Source: AC-69 sp044869895 (GTDB lineage: Bacteria; Actinomycetota; UBA4738; HRBIN12). From it: a DNA stretch of 22,691 bases. Position 1 is the first letter of the stretch. Every line of letters begins with the position of its first letter. The position numbers were made by a program, and so were the translations under genes. The notes under the pieces are model-generated. The model saw only the letters and a list, made by a program, of their open reading frames with translations. It searched no databases and had not been told where the DNA came from. Shown here piece by piece: positions 1-6,454 of this stretch. The DNA is taken from positions 1 through 22,691 of the forward strand of contig JBIOXZ010000076.1 of assembly GCA_044869895.1 (NCBI GenBank), read 5' to 3'.

Positions 1-14
1 GGCGGGCCGCTCAC
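1..14 (-). CDS. Possible start of a minus-strand gene running off the left edge
   Basis: Reading the minus strand, a GTG codon at 14-12 is preceded by GAGGA (24-20) at five-base spacing, a good ribosome binding site. It lies just after the stop of the histone-like gene at 33. Only four codons (M-S-G-P) are visible, so no product can be named. It would be the next gene of the same minus-strand run. The call rests only on the start codon and ribosome site. Confidence 0.3.
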
Positions 15-32
15 CGTGTTCCTCAGCTGGTC

Positions 33-533
33 CTATCGGCGAGTCGCCGACTTCCTCCGGGTCGTCGATTTGCGCCCGGTCGACTTGCGGGCCGCGGTCT
101 TCCGGCGGCCCGTTGCCTTCTTGCGCGTGGCCTTGGCCCGGGTCGTGGCCTTCTTGCGCGTCGCCTTGGCCCGGGTCGTGGCCTTCTTGCGCGTGGCCTT
201 GGCCCGGGTCGTGGCCTTCTTCCTCCCCCTGGTGGTGGCCTTCTTGGCCGAGGACCGGGCCTTGCGGGTGGGCTTCTTCGCTGCCCCACGGCGGGTCGAC
301 GCCTTCTTCCCCGGCGTCCGAGCCCGCTTCACGACCTTGGTGGTCTCTTCTTCTGTCGCGGTCCCGACCGACTCTCCGGCTGGCTCCGCCACCCGATCGA
401 CGGGTTCCCACGTGCGCTCCGGAGGTGGCTCCGGCGAAGGCGCCGGCGGTGGCACCGGCGCCCCGGGAGTCTCGGGCGCGCCGCCCCACGGCGAGGTATA
501 CCCTTCCCTCCTCGGGTCCTCCACGTCATACAT
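33..533 (-). CDS. Histone-H1-like Lys/Ala/Thr/Arg-rich basic protein
   Basis: 166 residues. The first ~65 are Pro- and Glu-rich and probably disordered (start MYDVEDPRREGY). From about residue 66 to the end the chain is almost only K, A, T, R, S and G, like histone H1 tails or the C-terminal tail of actinobacterial HupB. It contains three successive copies of an 11-residue unit, KKATTRAKATR. The ATG at 533 is chosen because AAGGAGG stands five bases before it; the open frame continues upstream to 905, but that part looks non-coding. No folded HU domain is present, so this is a tail without the usual nucleoid-protein body. The likely role is non-specific DNA or RNA binding and compaction; this is inferred from composition. 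A TAGCAT box at 567-562 could be the -10. Confidence 0.8.
   Translation of the reverse strand: MYDVEDPRREGYTSPWGGAPETPGAPVPPPAPSPEPPPERTWEPVDRVAEPAGESVGTATEEETTKVVKRARTPGKKASTRRGAAKKPTRKARSSAKKATTRGRKKATTRAKATRKKATTRAKATRKKATTRAKATRKKATGRRKTAARKSTGRKSTTRRKSATRR
115..213. repeat. Three tandem 33-bp repeats inside the histone-like gene
   Basis: Units lie at 115-147, 148-180 and 181-213. Units 1 and 3 are identical and unit 2 differs at one base (cgtCgcc versus cgtGgcc). Each encodes KKATTRAKATR on the minus strand. The near identity at DNA level, including third codon positions, points to recent duplication by slippage or unequal exchange, so copy number may vary between strains. Confidence 0.95.
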
Positions 534-658
534 GGCGACCTCCTTCCCCTGCTTTCGGAGCATGCTACTCCGGTTCGGACGAGGCGTTCCGCGTCGGAAC
601 GTGGTAAGGCGGTCGAGTCGGCGACAGCACACTCGAATTGGCCGAGCGCGCGAGTCGT

Positions 659-823
659 TCAGCCTCGGTCGTCGGCGTGGACGACGAGCCAGGGGATGAC
701 CGCGTAGGGCAGCGGCGTGACGAAGAGGGGCCAGTACGCGTCGAGGGCGTCCGCCAGCGCCACCATGGCGAAGCCGAGCAGGAACAGGACCACGATCGCG
801 GTGAAACGTCGGCCTTCGGTCAC
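659..823 (-). CDS. Small two-segment membrane protein, unknown function
   Basis: 54 residues, starting with GTG at 823 and ending with TGA at 659. The sequence begins VTEGRRFTAIVVLFLLGFAM and continues into a second hydrophobic stretch containing WPLFVTPLPYAVIPW, then a short hydrophilic tail HADDRG. I see one membrane segment at about residues 7-24 and a second, shorter one at about 30-48. The start is preceded by AGGATGG, a weak ribosome site. Base choice fits coding DNA: third positions are nearly all G or C. I do not recognise a family. It sits alone between the histone-like gene and the divergent cyclic-nucleotide-binding gene. Confidence 0.55.
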   Translation of the reverse strand: MTEGRRFTAIVVLFLLGFAMVALADALDAYWPLFVTPLPYAVIPWLVVHADDRG

Positions 824-873
824 GTACCCATCCTAGAGCGCAGGCCGTTCTTCGCGCCGTGCGCCGATCGCGA

Positions 874-879
874 TAGGAT
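874..879 (+). promoter_or_regulatory. Possible -10 box (TAGGAT) for the cyclic-nucleotide-binding gene
   Basis: TAGGAT lies 52 bases before the TTG start at 932, in the divergent gap between the small membrane gene and the cNMP-domain gene. No clear TTGACA-like -35 is present 16-18 bases upstream. The same TA(G/C)GAT box recurs in three other intergenic gaps of this window. Confidence 0.25.
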
Positions 880-931
880 CCGAGCCTGCCGTACCAAGCG
901 GTCACGGCCGCCGGGCAGGGGGTGTCGACGG

Positions 932-1351
932 TTGGCGAACGAGGACATGTCGGAAATGCTGGCCAAGGTCCCGCTCTTCTCCGACTGCTCCAAGCGGGAG
1001 CTCGCCGTCATCGCCGAGGCAGCGAAGGAGGTCAGGCACAAGGCCGGCACCGTGATCGCCCGGGAGGGCGAGCACGGGATCGGACTGTTCTTGATCCTCG
1101 AAGGGAAGTGCCGCGTAACCATCGGGGGCAAGGAGAAAGCCATCCTCGGGCCCGGCGACTTCTTCGGGGAGATCGCGCTCATCGACGGCGGGCCGAGGAC
1201 GGCGACGGTGACCGCCATCACCGACGTTCGGCTTCTCGGCATCACCGAATGGGTCTTCCGTGGGCTCCTGAAGGAGCACCCCTCGATCGCCATCCACACG
1301 CTCGAGGCGATTGCCGGGCGGCTGCGAGCGCTGTCGAAGGAATCGGTCTAG
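932..1351 (+). CDS. Stand-alone cyclic-nucleotide-binding domain protein
   Basis: 139 residues from the TTG at 932; an ATG at 947 is the alternative. The chain is one CAP_ED/cyclic-nucleotide-binding domain: an N-terminal helix (MLAKVPLFSDCSKRELAVIA), the beta roll, and the phosphate-binding cassette FFGEIALIDGGPRTATV at about residues 77-93. The cassette has the Gly-Glu (79-80) and Arg-Thr-Ala (89-91) that bind the ribose and cyclic phosphate in cAMP-binding family members. No helix-turn-helix follows, so it is unlikely to be a Crp-type transcription factor itself. It may instead sense cAMP or cGMP and act on a partner protein. AGGGGG lies about nine bases before the TTG, which favours that start. 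The next gene starts 54 bases downstream on the same strand. Confidence 0.85.
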   Translation: MANEDMSEMLAKVPLFSDCSKRELAVIAEAAKEVRHKAGTVIAREGEHGIGLFLILEGKCRVTIGGKEKAILGPGDFFGEIALIDGGPRTATVTAITDVRLLGITEWVFRGLLKEHPSIAIHTLEAIAGRLRALSKESV

Positions 1352-1405
1352 GCCGCTCGCCGGTGGCCGTCCCTGCCGTCCTGCCCCTCGTTCGGAGGCA
1401 CCCAC

Positions 1406-2332
1406 GTGAGCGACGTTCCCGCTGAGGTTCGACGACTTGCGGCCGAGCGCGAAGAGCGGCGGAACGCCAAGGACTTTGCCGCCGCCGACGCACTTCGCGG
1501 CCGCATCGCGGATCTGGGGTTCAGCATCGTCGATTCCCCGGAGGGGCCCCGTATGGAGCCGATCGGTGGGGCGGCGGGCGACGCCGGGGGAGGTCCCGCC
1601 AGGGTACTGGCCGAGGACGTGCCATCGGCCCTGGAACAACCGGCCACCTTCGATGCCACCGTCCACTCGTTGCTCGAGGGATGGCCGGAGGACATCGGAC
1701 GAGGCCTCGAGGGGTTCCGGTCCCACCAGGGCGGCCGAAGCGTCCAGTACGTGGTGGCGGACGTCACGGGCCACGATCCGTCATCCTTCGGTGAGGGGGT
1801 TGAGGTGATCCCCCTCGTCGAGGGGACGGGCTGGGGAGCGGCCCGCAATGCCGGTCTGAAGCGGTCCCTGGGTCGAATCGTGCTGGTGGTGGATGGCTCG
1901 ATCGAGCCCGTGGGAGACGTCTTCGGGCCGATCGAAGAGGCTGTGGCCGACCCGGCGGTGGGCATCGTCGGTCCGTTCGGCGTCGTCACGACCAACTTGC
2001 AGGACTTCGAGGCCTCGGACGGCCCGGAGGTTGATGCGATCGAGGGCTATCTCATGGCCATGCGGCGAGAGGTCCTGCTCCATGTGGGGCTGTTCGACGA
2101 GAAGTTCAAGTGGTACCGGACGGCCGACATCGAGTACTCGTTCCGATTGAAGGCGGCCGGTCTGAAATCGATGGTCGTCACGGTGCCGGTGGTCCGACAC
2201 GAACATCGGATGTGGTTCAACACCCCGCCGGAGGAACGGGCGAAGTGGTCGAAGCGGAACTACTACCGGTTCCTCGACAGGTTCCGAGGACGGTTCGACC
2301 TGCTGGTCGGGGGAGGGCCGCCCCGCTCCTAG
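1406..2332 (+). CDS. Fusion: CysRS-like C-terminal tail plus degenerate GT2-type glycosyltransferase
   Basis: 308 residues, GTG start at 1406 with GGAGG seven bases before. Residues ~5-50 match the helical end of cysteinyl-tRNA synthetase (ERRNAKDFAAADALRGRI followed by GFSIVDSPEGPRM, compare R..KDFA.AD.LRD.L...G..V.DTP.GT). After a linker, residues ~130-300 look like a GT-A glycosyltransferase: GWGAARNAGL, then VLVVDGSIEP where a DxD metal site is expected, then GYLMAMRREVL, a G-LFDE element and ADIEYSFRLKAAGLK, the usual acceptor/base region of family 2 enzymes. The DxD is replaced by D-G-S, so catalysis is uncertain. The stop TAG overlaps the stop of convergent ftsH. It could be a sugar transferase regulated or targeted by the synthetase-like tail, or an inactive binding protein. 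Confidence 0.75.
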   Translation: MSDVPAEVRRLAAEREERRNAKDFAAADALRGRIADLGFSIVDSPEGPRMEPIGGAAGDAGGGPARVLAEDVPSALEQPATFDATVHSLLEGWPEDIGRGLEGFRSHQGGRSVQYVVADVTGHDPSSFGEGVEVIPLVEGTGWGAARNAGLKRSLGRIVLVVDGSIEPVGDVFGPIEEAVADPAVGIVGPFGVVTTNLQDFEASDGPEVDAIEGYLMAMRREVLLHVGLFDEKFKWYRTADIEYSFRLKAAGLKSMVVTVPVVRHEHRMWFNTPPEERAKWSKRNYYRFLDRFRGRFDLLVGGGPPRS

Positions 2333-4365
2333 CCGTCGATCGCGGCCGGCGGTGGCGGCGGGATGGGCTGGGTCTGGCGTTGTCCGATGATGTCCGGCCC
2401 CGACGGGGTTCGCTGGCCGTTGCCACTCTCCGCCATGAGCGCCCGGGCCTCCTCGGCCGTGGGGATGGGCTTGCTCCCCTGCACGTACTCAGTGAGGTCG
2501 GATCCCTCGATCACCTCGATCACCATCAGAAGGTCGGCCAGCCGGTCCAGCAGATCGCGTTGCGCCTCGAGCACCCGATTCGCCCGCTCGTGGGCTTCGG
2601 CGACCAGTCGCTTCACCTCGTCGTCGACGAGGGACGCGAGCTCGGGCGAGAGCTCCTGCGCGGCCCCCGGGAACAGCAGGCGGCCCTCCGGGCTTCGGAA
2701 CCCGTCGTTGCCGAAGGATACCGGCCCCACGCGATCGCTCATGCCGTACTCGGTCACCATGGCCCGGGCGATCTCGGTGGCCCGCTGGAGGTCGTTCTGG
2801 GCGCCGGTCGAGACCTGCTTGAAGCAGATCTCCTCGGCGGTCCGCCCGCCCAGCAGGATCGCCAGCCGGTCCTTCAACTCGGGCTCGGTGAGCAGGTACC
2901 GATCCTCCAGCGGCCGCTGCATGGTCATGCCGAGCGCGGCCGCGCCCCGGGGGATGATCGACACCCGGTGCACAGGGTCGGCGGTCGGCATCTCCAGGGC
3001 GAGAAGTGCGTGGCCCATCTCGTGTGTGGCCACGATCTCGCGCTCCCGTTCCGACATGATTCGGCTCTTGCGTTCCAGCCCGGCCGTGACCCGGTCGATG
3101 GCCTCCTCGAGCTCCTTCATCGTCACAGTGTTCTTCTCCCGCCGGGCGGCCAGGAGCGCCGCCTCGTTGATCACGTTGGCCAGGTCGGCGCCGGTGAACC
3201 CGGGGGTGCGAGAGGCCAGCACCCGGAGGTCCATGTTGGGGTCCAGGGCCACGCCCCGTGCGTGCACGCGCAAGATCGCCTCCCGGCCCCGCAGGTCCGG
3301 CCGATCCACGACCACCTGGCGGTCGAATCGGCCCGGGCGCGTGAGCGCGGGATCCAGGACGTCCGGCCGGTTCGTGGCGGCCATGATGATCACGCCCTTG
3401 GACGAGTCGAACCCGTCCATCTCGACGAGCAGCTGATTCAGCGTCTGCTCCCGCTCGTCGTGCGCGCCGAACCCGGCCCCCAGCGCTCCGCCCCTGCCCT
3501 TGCCGATCGTGTCGAGCTCGTCGATGAACACCAGCGCCGGGGCACGCTCCTTGGCCTGGTTGAACAGCTCTCGAACCCGGGCAGCGCCCAGGCCCACGAA
3601 CATCTCGACGAACTCCGAACCGGACATGAAGAAGAACGGGACGTTGGCCTCACCCGCGACCGCCCGGGCCAGCAGCGTCTTGCCGCATCCGGGTGGCCCG
3701 AGCAGCAGCACGCCCTTGGGGATGCGCCCTCCAAGACGCTGGTACTTCTTGGGAGTCTTCAGGAAGTCCACGATCTCGCGGAGCTCCTCCACGGCCTCGT
3801 CCAGCCCGGCCACGTCGGAGAAGGTCGTCTTCATCTCCTTGCGGTCGTAGATCCGGACCTTGTTGCGACCTAGGTTCAGGGCCGCGGAGGTCTGGGCGCC
3901 GCTCATCCTTCGGATCAGGAAGAACCAGAGCAGGCCGAACACCAGGAGGGGCAGGATCCAACCGACGAGGAAGTTTTGAAGGCCGCTCGGCGTCACGCCG
4001 GTGTACGGAACTCCTTTCTCGTCCAGCTGCTCGGTGAGCTGCGTCGTGCCCTGAAGGATCGGTGGGATGTCGGCGGTGAACGCGACCTTCCGCCCCTCCT
4101 CCTCGTACGTTCCGGTCACCGTGGTCGCCGAGATCTCCACCGTGCCCTCGATCTGGCCGGCGCTCACCTTCTCCAGGAAGTCCGAGTAGTCGAGCTTGGT
4201 CGGTCGGGGCGCGGTGAAGGACCTGAACAGCACCAGGACCACCAGGAAGCCGATGACCCACACCCACGGCGAGGTGCGCAGGCGCCGCGGCTCTCCCGAA
4301 CCGCCACCCAGATCGAACCCGGACCACCGATTGCGCCGGTCGTTCCCGTTCGCCATGGCAGCCAT
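2329..4365 (-). CDS. ftsH: ATP-dependent zinc metalloprotease FtsH
   Basis: 678 residues, the usual FtsH length. Two membrane segments (about 34-52 and 131-153) flank an extracytoplasmic domain. The AAA module follows: Walker A GPPGCGKT (223-230), pore loop MFVG, Walker B VFIDE (279-283) and second region of homology TNRPDVLDPALTRPGRFDRQ. The protease has HEMGH (448-452) and the downstream STGAQNDL element that supplies the third zinc ligand. The C-terminal ~40 residues are Pro/Gln-rich and probably disordered. FtsH is a membrane-anchored hexamer that degrades misfolded membrane proteins and some soluble regulators. GLGAARVRELF replaces the more common GVGAARVRDLF, a conservative change. The start is ATG 4365; ATG 4356 is also possible and neither has a good ribosome site. 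It diverges from sigR. Confidence 0.97.
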   Translation of the reverse strand: MAAMANGNDRRNRWSGFDLGGGSGEPRRLRTSPWVWVIGFLVVLVLFRSFTAPRPTKLDYSDFLEKVSAGQIEGTVEISATTVTGTYEEEGRKVAFTADIPPILQGTTQLTEQLDEKGVPYTGVTPSGLQNFLVGWILPLLVFGLLWFFLIRRMSGAQTSAALNLGRNKVRIYDRKEMKTTFSDVAGLDEAVEELREIVDFLKTPKKYQRLGGRIPKGVLLLGPPGCGKTLLARAVAGEANVPFFFMSGSEFVEMFVGLGAARVRELFNQAKERAPALVFIDELDTIGKGRGGALGAGFGAHDEREQTLNQLLVEMDGFDSSKGVIIMAATNRPDVLDPALTRPGRFDRQVVVDRPDLRGREAILRVHARGVALDPNMDLRVLASRTPGFTGADLANVINEAALLAARREKNTVTMKELEEAIDRVTAGLERKSRIMSEREREIVATHEMGHALLALEMPTADPVHRVSIIPRGAAALGMTMQRPLEDRYLLTEPELKDRLAILLGGRTAEEICFKQVSTGAQNDLQRATEIARAMVTEYGMSDRVGPVSFGNDGFRSPEGRLLFPGAAQELSPELASLVDDEVKRLVAEAHERANRVLEAQRDLLDRLADLLMVIEVIEGSDLTEYVQGSKPIPTAEEARALMAESGNGQRTPSGPDIIGQRQTQPIPPPPPAAIDG

Positions 4366-4379
4366 CTTGTCACCCGATG

Positions 4380-4394
4380 GGCTGTGTGACAGCC
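4380..4394. promoter_or_regulatory. Short perfect inverted repeat in the ftsH-sigR gap
   Basis: GGCTGT-GTG-ACAGCC is a perfect 6-bp-arm inverted repeat with a 3-base centre, 15 bases before the ftsH start (on its leader side) and 78 bases before sigR. It could be an operator for either gene or a small hairpin in the ftsH leader. No T run follows, so it is not a terminator. Confidence 0.3.
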
Positions 4395-4458
4395 ATTGGC
4401 GGTGCTCTCATCGCGATGGGTCCGGCCATCGTTCAGGGTCGCGATCCGGTCGATGCGG

Positions 4459-4464
4459 GATACT
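4459..4464 (+). promoter_or_regulatory. Possible -10 box (GATACT) for leaderless sigR
   Basis: GATACT ends seven bases before the ATG at 4472, so transcription could begin at the start codon itself. There is no strong Shine-Dalgarno site (only GGGG). I could not find a SigR-type GGAAT/GTT promoter in the gap, so self-activation is not shown here. Confidence 0.3.
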
Positions 4465-4471
4465 GGGGCGC

Positions 4472-5059
4472 ATGGCGCGTAGCCAGGCAGCGCCGCCCGA
4501 TGACCCGGCGCTCAGGGAGCGGTTCGAGCGAGAGGTGCTCCCCCTCCTTCCGAACCTGTACTCGGCCGCGCTCCGCATGACCCGCAATCCGGCCGACGCG
4601 GAGGACCTGGTTCAGGAGACGTACCTGCGGGCCTACCGGGGGTTCTCGGGGTTCGAGGAGGGGACCAACCTGCGGGCCTGGATGTACCGGATCCTCACGA
4701 ACACCTTCATCAACTCTTACCGGAAGAAGCAGCGGGAACCGATGACCGTGCAGGAGGACGACCTCGACGAGTGGTACCTGTTCGACAAGCTGGGGGAGAG
4801 CGGCGTGGAGCCGTCGGCCGAGGCAGAGGTCATCCGCAGCATGCCCGACGAGGACGTCCAGAAGGCCCTCGAGGCCCTGCCGGAGGGCTTCCGACTCGCC
4901 GTGCTGCTCGCCGACGTCGAGGGATTCTCCTACAAGGAGATCGCTGAGATCCTGGGCATCCCCATCGGGACCGTGATGTCTCGCCTGCACCGGGGAAGAA
5001 GGGCGCTGGAGAAGGCGTTGTGGGAAAGGGTACGGGAGAGAGGCCTTGTGTCCGATTGA
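4472..5059 (+). CDS. sigR: ECF RNA polymerase sigma factor, SigR/SigH (redox stress) type
   Basis: 195 residues. Region 2 spans about residues 15-90 with RNPADAEDLVQETYLRAYRG (core binding) and LRAWMYRILTNTFINSYRKK (-10 recognition), a block characteristic of SigR of Streptomyces and SigH of mycobacteria. Region 4 spans about 125-185 with LPEGFRLAVLLADVEGFSY and the helix-turn-helix EIAEILGIPIGTVMSRLHRG. In known systems this sigma factor drives thioredoxin, mycothiol and protease genes when its zinc anti-sigma factor is oxidised. The anti-sigma gene overlaps its end by 14 bases, which supports the assignment. ATG 4472 is chosen because homology begins just after it. Confidence 0.95.
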   Translation: MARSQAAPPDDPALRERFEREVLPLLPNLYSAALRMTRNPADAEDLVQETYLRAYRGFSGFEEGTNLRAWMYRILTNTFINSYRKKQREPMTVQEDDLDEWYLFDKLGESGVEPSAEAEVIRSMPDEDVQKALEALPEGFRLAVLLADVEGFSYKEIAEILGIPIGTVMSRLHRGRRALEKALWERVRERGLVSD

Positions 5060-5294
5060 CTGCCGCCACGTCCTGACGCAGATCGAGCTCTATCTCGACG
5101 GGGAGCTCGATGTGTCTCTGCACGCCGAGGTCCACGATCACCTCGGCACGTGTGGGGACTGCGCCGACCGCTCGGAGTTCCAACGCCGGCTGAAGGACAT
5201 GCTGCGGGCCAAGTGCGGGTGCGACGAGGTTCCGGCGGCCCTGCTGAAGAGGGTCCACGCCATCCTGCGCGAGACCCCTCCGACCTCCCGGTAG
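5046..5294 (+). CDS. rsrA: Zinc-containing redox anti-sigma factor, RsrA type
   Basis: 82 residues from TTG 5046, which overlaps the sigma gene by 14 bases in another frame; GAGAGG lies just upstream. It has the zinc anti-sigma pattern: Cys6 in IDCRHVL, then HLGTCGDC (HxxxCxxC), and near the end KCGCDEVP, matching the RCCGQDDVP element of Streptomyces RsrA. In RsrA, Cys11, His37, Cys41 and Cys44 bind zinc, and disulfide formation releases SigR; the equivalents here are Cys6 and the HxxxCxxC set. The protein is shorter than Streptomyces RsrA because the disordered C-terminal tail is missing. Translational coupling to sigR would keep the pair balanced. The late cysteines are spaced C-x-C rather than C-C. 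Confidence 0.93.
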   Translation: MCPIDCRHVLTQIELYLDGELDVSLHAEVHDHLGTCGDCADRSEFQRRLKDMLRAKCGCDEVPAALLKRVHAILRETPPTSR

Positions 5295-5304
5295 GCGTTC
5301 GGCG

Positions 5305-5336
5305 CCCGGTCAACCGCATGTGTCCCGGTGAACCGC
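5305..5336. promoter_or_regulatory. Two direct copies of a palindromic CCCGGTNAACCGC element
   Basis: CCCGGTCAACCGC (5305-5317) and CCCGGTGAACCGC (5324-5336) differ at one base and are 19 bp apart. The core CGGTNAACCG has CGGT/ACCG inverted arms. They lie after the rsrA stop and 78 bases before the small zinc protein gene, so they could be operator sites for that gene. The regulator is unknown. Confidence 0.35.
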
Positions 5337-5413
5337 TTGTTCCGCTCGGCCTGTCGAGATCGTCCGAACCCCCTCGGTCCCGGCGTCGAATGCTCGGGCG
5401 AAGGAGCGCTCCC

Positions 5414-5602
5414 ATGACCAAGGGAACCCGACCCGGGCACATGCCACCCGCCTCCCGGACGGAGGACGAGGGCCGAGTGTGCTCCCATCCCAGATGCCAC
5501 ACGAAGCTCTCCATCTACAACCTGTCGGATCGGTGCTGGCTGCACGCGGAGATCGTCTTCCCGAACTACCGAGGCAAGCGGTTGGTCGATCCCAAGAGCT
5601 AA
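5414..5602 (+). CDS. Small zinc-site protein, uncharacterised
   Basis: 62 residues, ATG 5414 with AAGGAG seven bases before. The first ~20 residues are polar. The core RVCSHPRCHTKLSIYN, then SDRCWLH, has Cys23, Cys28, Cys41 and His44 (Cx4C...CxxH), a likely zinc knuckle. From memory, similar small proteins with C-S-x-P-x-C and L-S-x-Y-N are common in actinobacteria, but I know of no proven function. It follows rsrA on the same strand after 119 bases and ends in a strong terminator, so it may close the sigR transcription unit or have its own promoter. A zinc-thiolate site beside a thiol switch is suggestive but not proof of a redox role. Confidence 0.75.
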   Translation: MTKGTRPGHMPPASRTEDEGRVCSHPRCHTKLSIYNLSDRCWLHAEIVFPNYRGKRLVDPKS

Positions 5603-5641
5603 CGGAGCCCGCGCTCCTCCCTCCCGATGCGCGGGATCCGT

Positions 5642-5678
5642 GAAGAACGACCCCGAAAGGGGTCGTTCTTCGTTTTGT
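5642..5678 (+). terminator. Strong intrinsic terminator
   Basis: A perfect 13-bp stem, GAAGAACGACCCC (5642-5654) and GGGGTCGTTCTTC (5659-5671), closes a GAAA tetraloop and is followed by GTTTTGT. It ends the small zinc protein gene and the sigR unit, 62 bases before the PIG-L start. It is the clearest terminator in the window; the T run is short and interrupted. Confidence 0.9.
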
Positions 5679-5689
5679 GGCGGGGAGGC

Positions 5690-5695
5690 TAGGAT
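5690..5695 (+). promoter_or_regulatory. Possible -10 box (TAGGAT) for the PIG-L gene
   Basis: TAGGAT lies 45 bases before the GTG at 5741 and just after the terminator. The -35 region would fall within the terminator's right arm (TTCTTC), which is a poor match, so this is tentative. Confidence 0.25.
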
Positions 5696-5740
5696 TCGCG
5701 GTTGGCGATCCCATGTCACGACCGTGGGAGGGAGCATCGA

Positions 5741-6454
5741 GTGGCGGACGAGCTCGGGACGATCCTCGGAGTGTGGGCCCATCCGGACGACGAGACCTAC
5801 CTCACGGCCGGGCTGATGGTCAGGGCGGTCCGGAACGGCTCCCGCGTCGTGTGCGTCACGGCGACCCGGGGTGAGGGTGGATCGCTGGACGAGGAGAAGT
5901 GGCCGTCGGCCACCATGAGCGAGGTCCGGGAGAAGGAGCTGCTCCGATCGCTCGCCGTGCTCGGGGTGACCGAGCACCGGTGGCTCGACCTGCCCGACGT
6001 CGACATGGACACCCCGCTCCCCGAGGCGGGGGCGGGCACCGTCTGCGCCATCATGGAGGAGGTGAACCCCGATACGGTGCTGACCTTCGGTCCCGACGGG
6101 ATGACCGATCATGAAGGACACAAGTCCGTGTCCCGGTGGGCCACCGAAGGGTTCCATCAGGTCGCCAAGCCAGGAGCGAAGATCTTCTACGCGACGACGA
6201 CCCCCGACTGGGCGGAGCGATGGGTCCCGGTGTACAACCGGTTCAACGTGTTCCGGCCGGGCACGCCGCCGGTGACGCCTCGGGAGGAGCTCGGCATCGA
6301 GTACGACCTCCCACCGGACATCCTCGAGCTCAAGCTTGGGGCCATCCAGGAGCACGTGAGTCAGGTGGAGGGGATGGTGCAGGCCTTCGGCGAGGACATC
6401 TTCCGCGAGGCCATGCGGGGCGAGTACTTCCGATTGCCGGCGGTGAAGGCATGA
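5741..6454 (+). CDS. PIG-L/LmbE-family zinc N-deacetylase
   Basis: 237 residues from GTG 5741, with GGGAGGGAG ending six bases before. AHPDDE (residues 13-18) and DHEGHK (123-128) are the two metal-binding motifs; by comparison with MshB the zinc ligands should be His14, Asp17 and His127, with Asp16 as general base. The family removes N-acetyl groups from GlcNAc-linked compounds, including the mycothiol precursor (MshB), bacillithiol precursor (BshB) and mycothiol conjugates (Mca). At 237 residues it is nearer BshB in length than MshB or Mca (~290), so the substrate cannot be set from sequence. The stop overlaps the next start as ATGA, so the two are probably translated together. Its place after the SigR unit would fit thiol metabolism, which is an inference. 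Confidence 0.88.
   Translation: MADELGTILGVWAHPDDETYLTAGLMVRAVRNGSRVVCVTATRGEGGSLDEEKWPSATMSEVREKELLRSLAVLGVTEHRWLDLPDVDMDTPLPEAGAGTVCAIMEEVNPDTVLTFGPDGMTDHEGHKSVSRWATEGFHQVAKPGAKIFYATTTPDWAERWVPVYNRFNVFRPGTPPVTPREELGIEYDLPPDILELKLGAIQEHVSQVEGMVQAFGEDIFREAMRGEYFRLPAVKA

Noticed and set aside
638..931. N-terminal extension of the cyclic-nucleotide-binding protein
   Set aside because: The extra ~98 residues have non-protein-like composition and overlap the antisense small membrane gene; homology starts near 947.
2110..3873. A 587-codon plus-strand frame opposite ftsH
   Set aside because: Antisense to ftsH, rich in His, Arg, Gln and Val without motifs.
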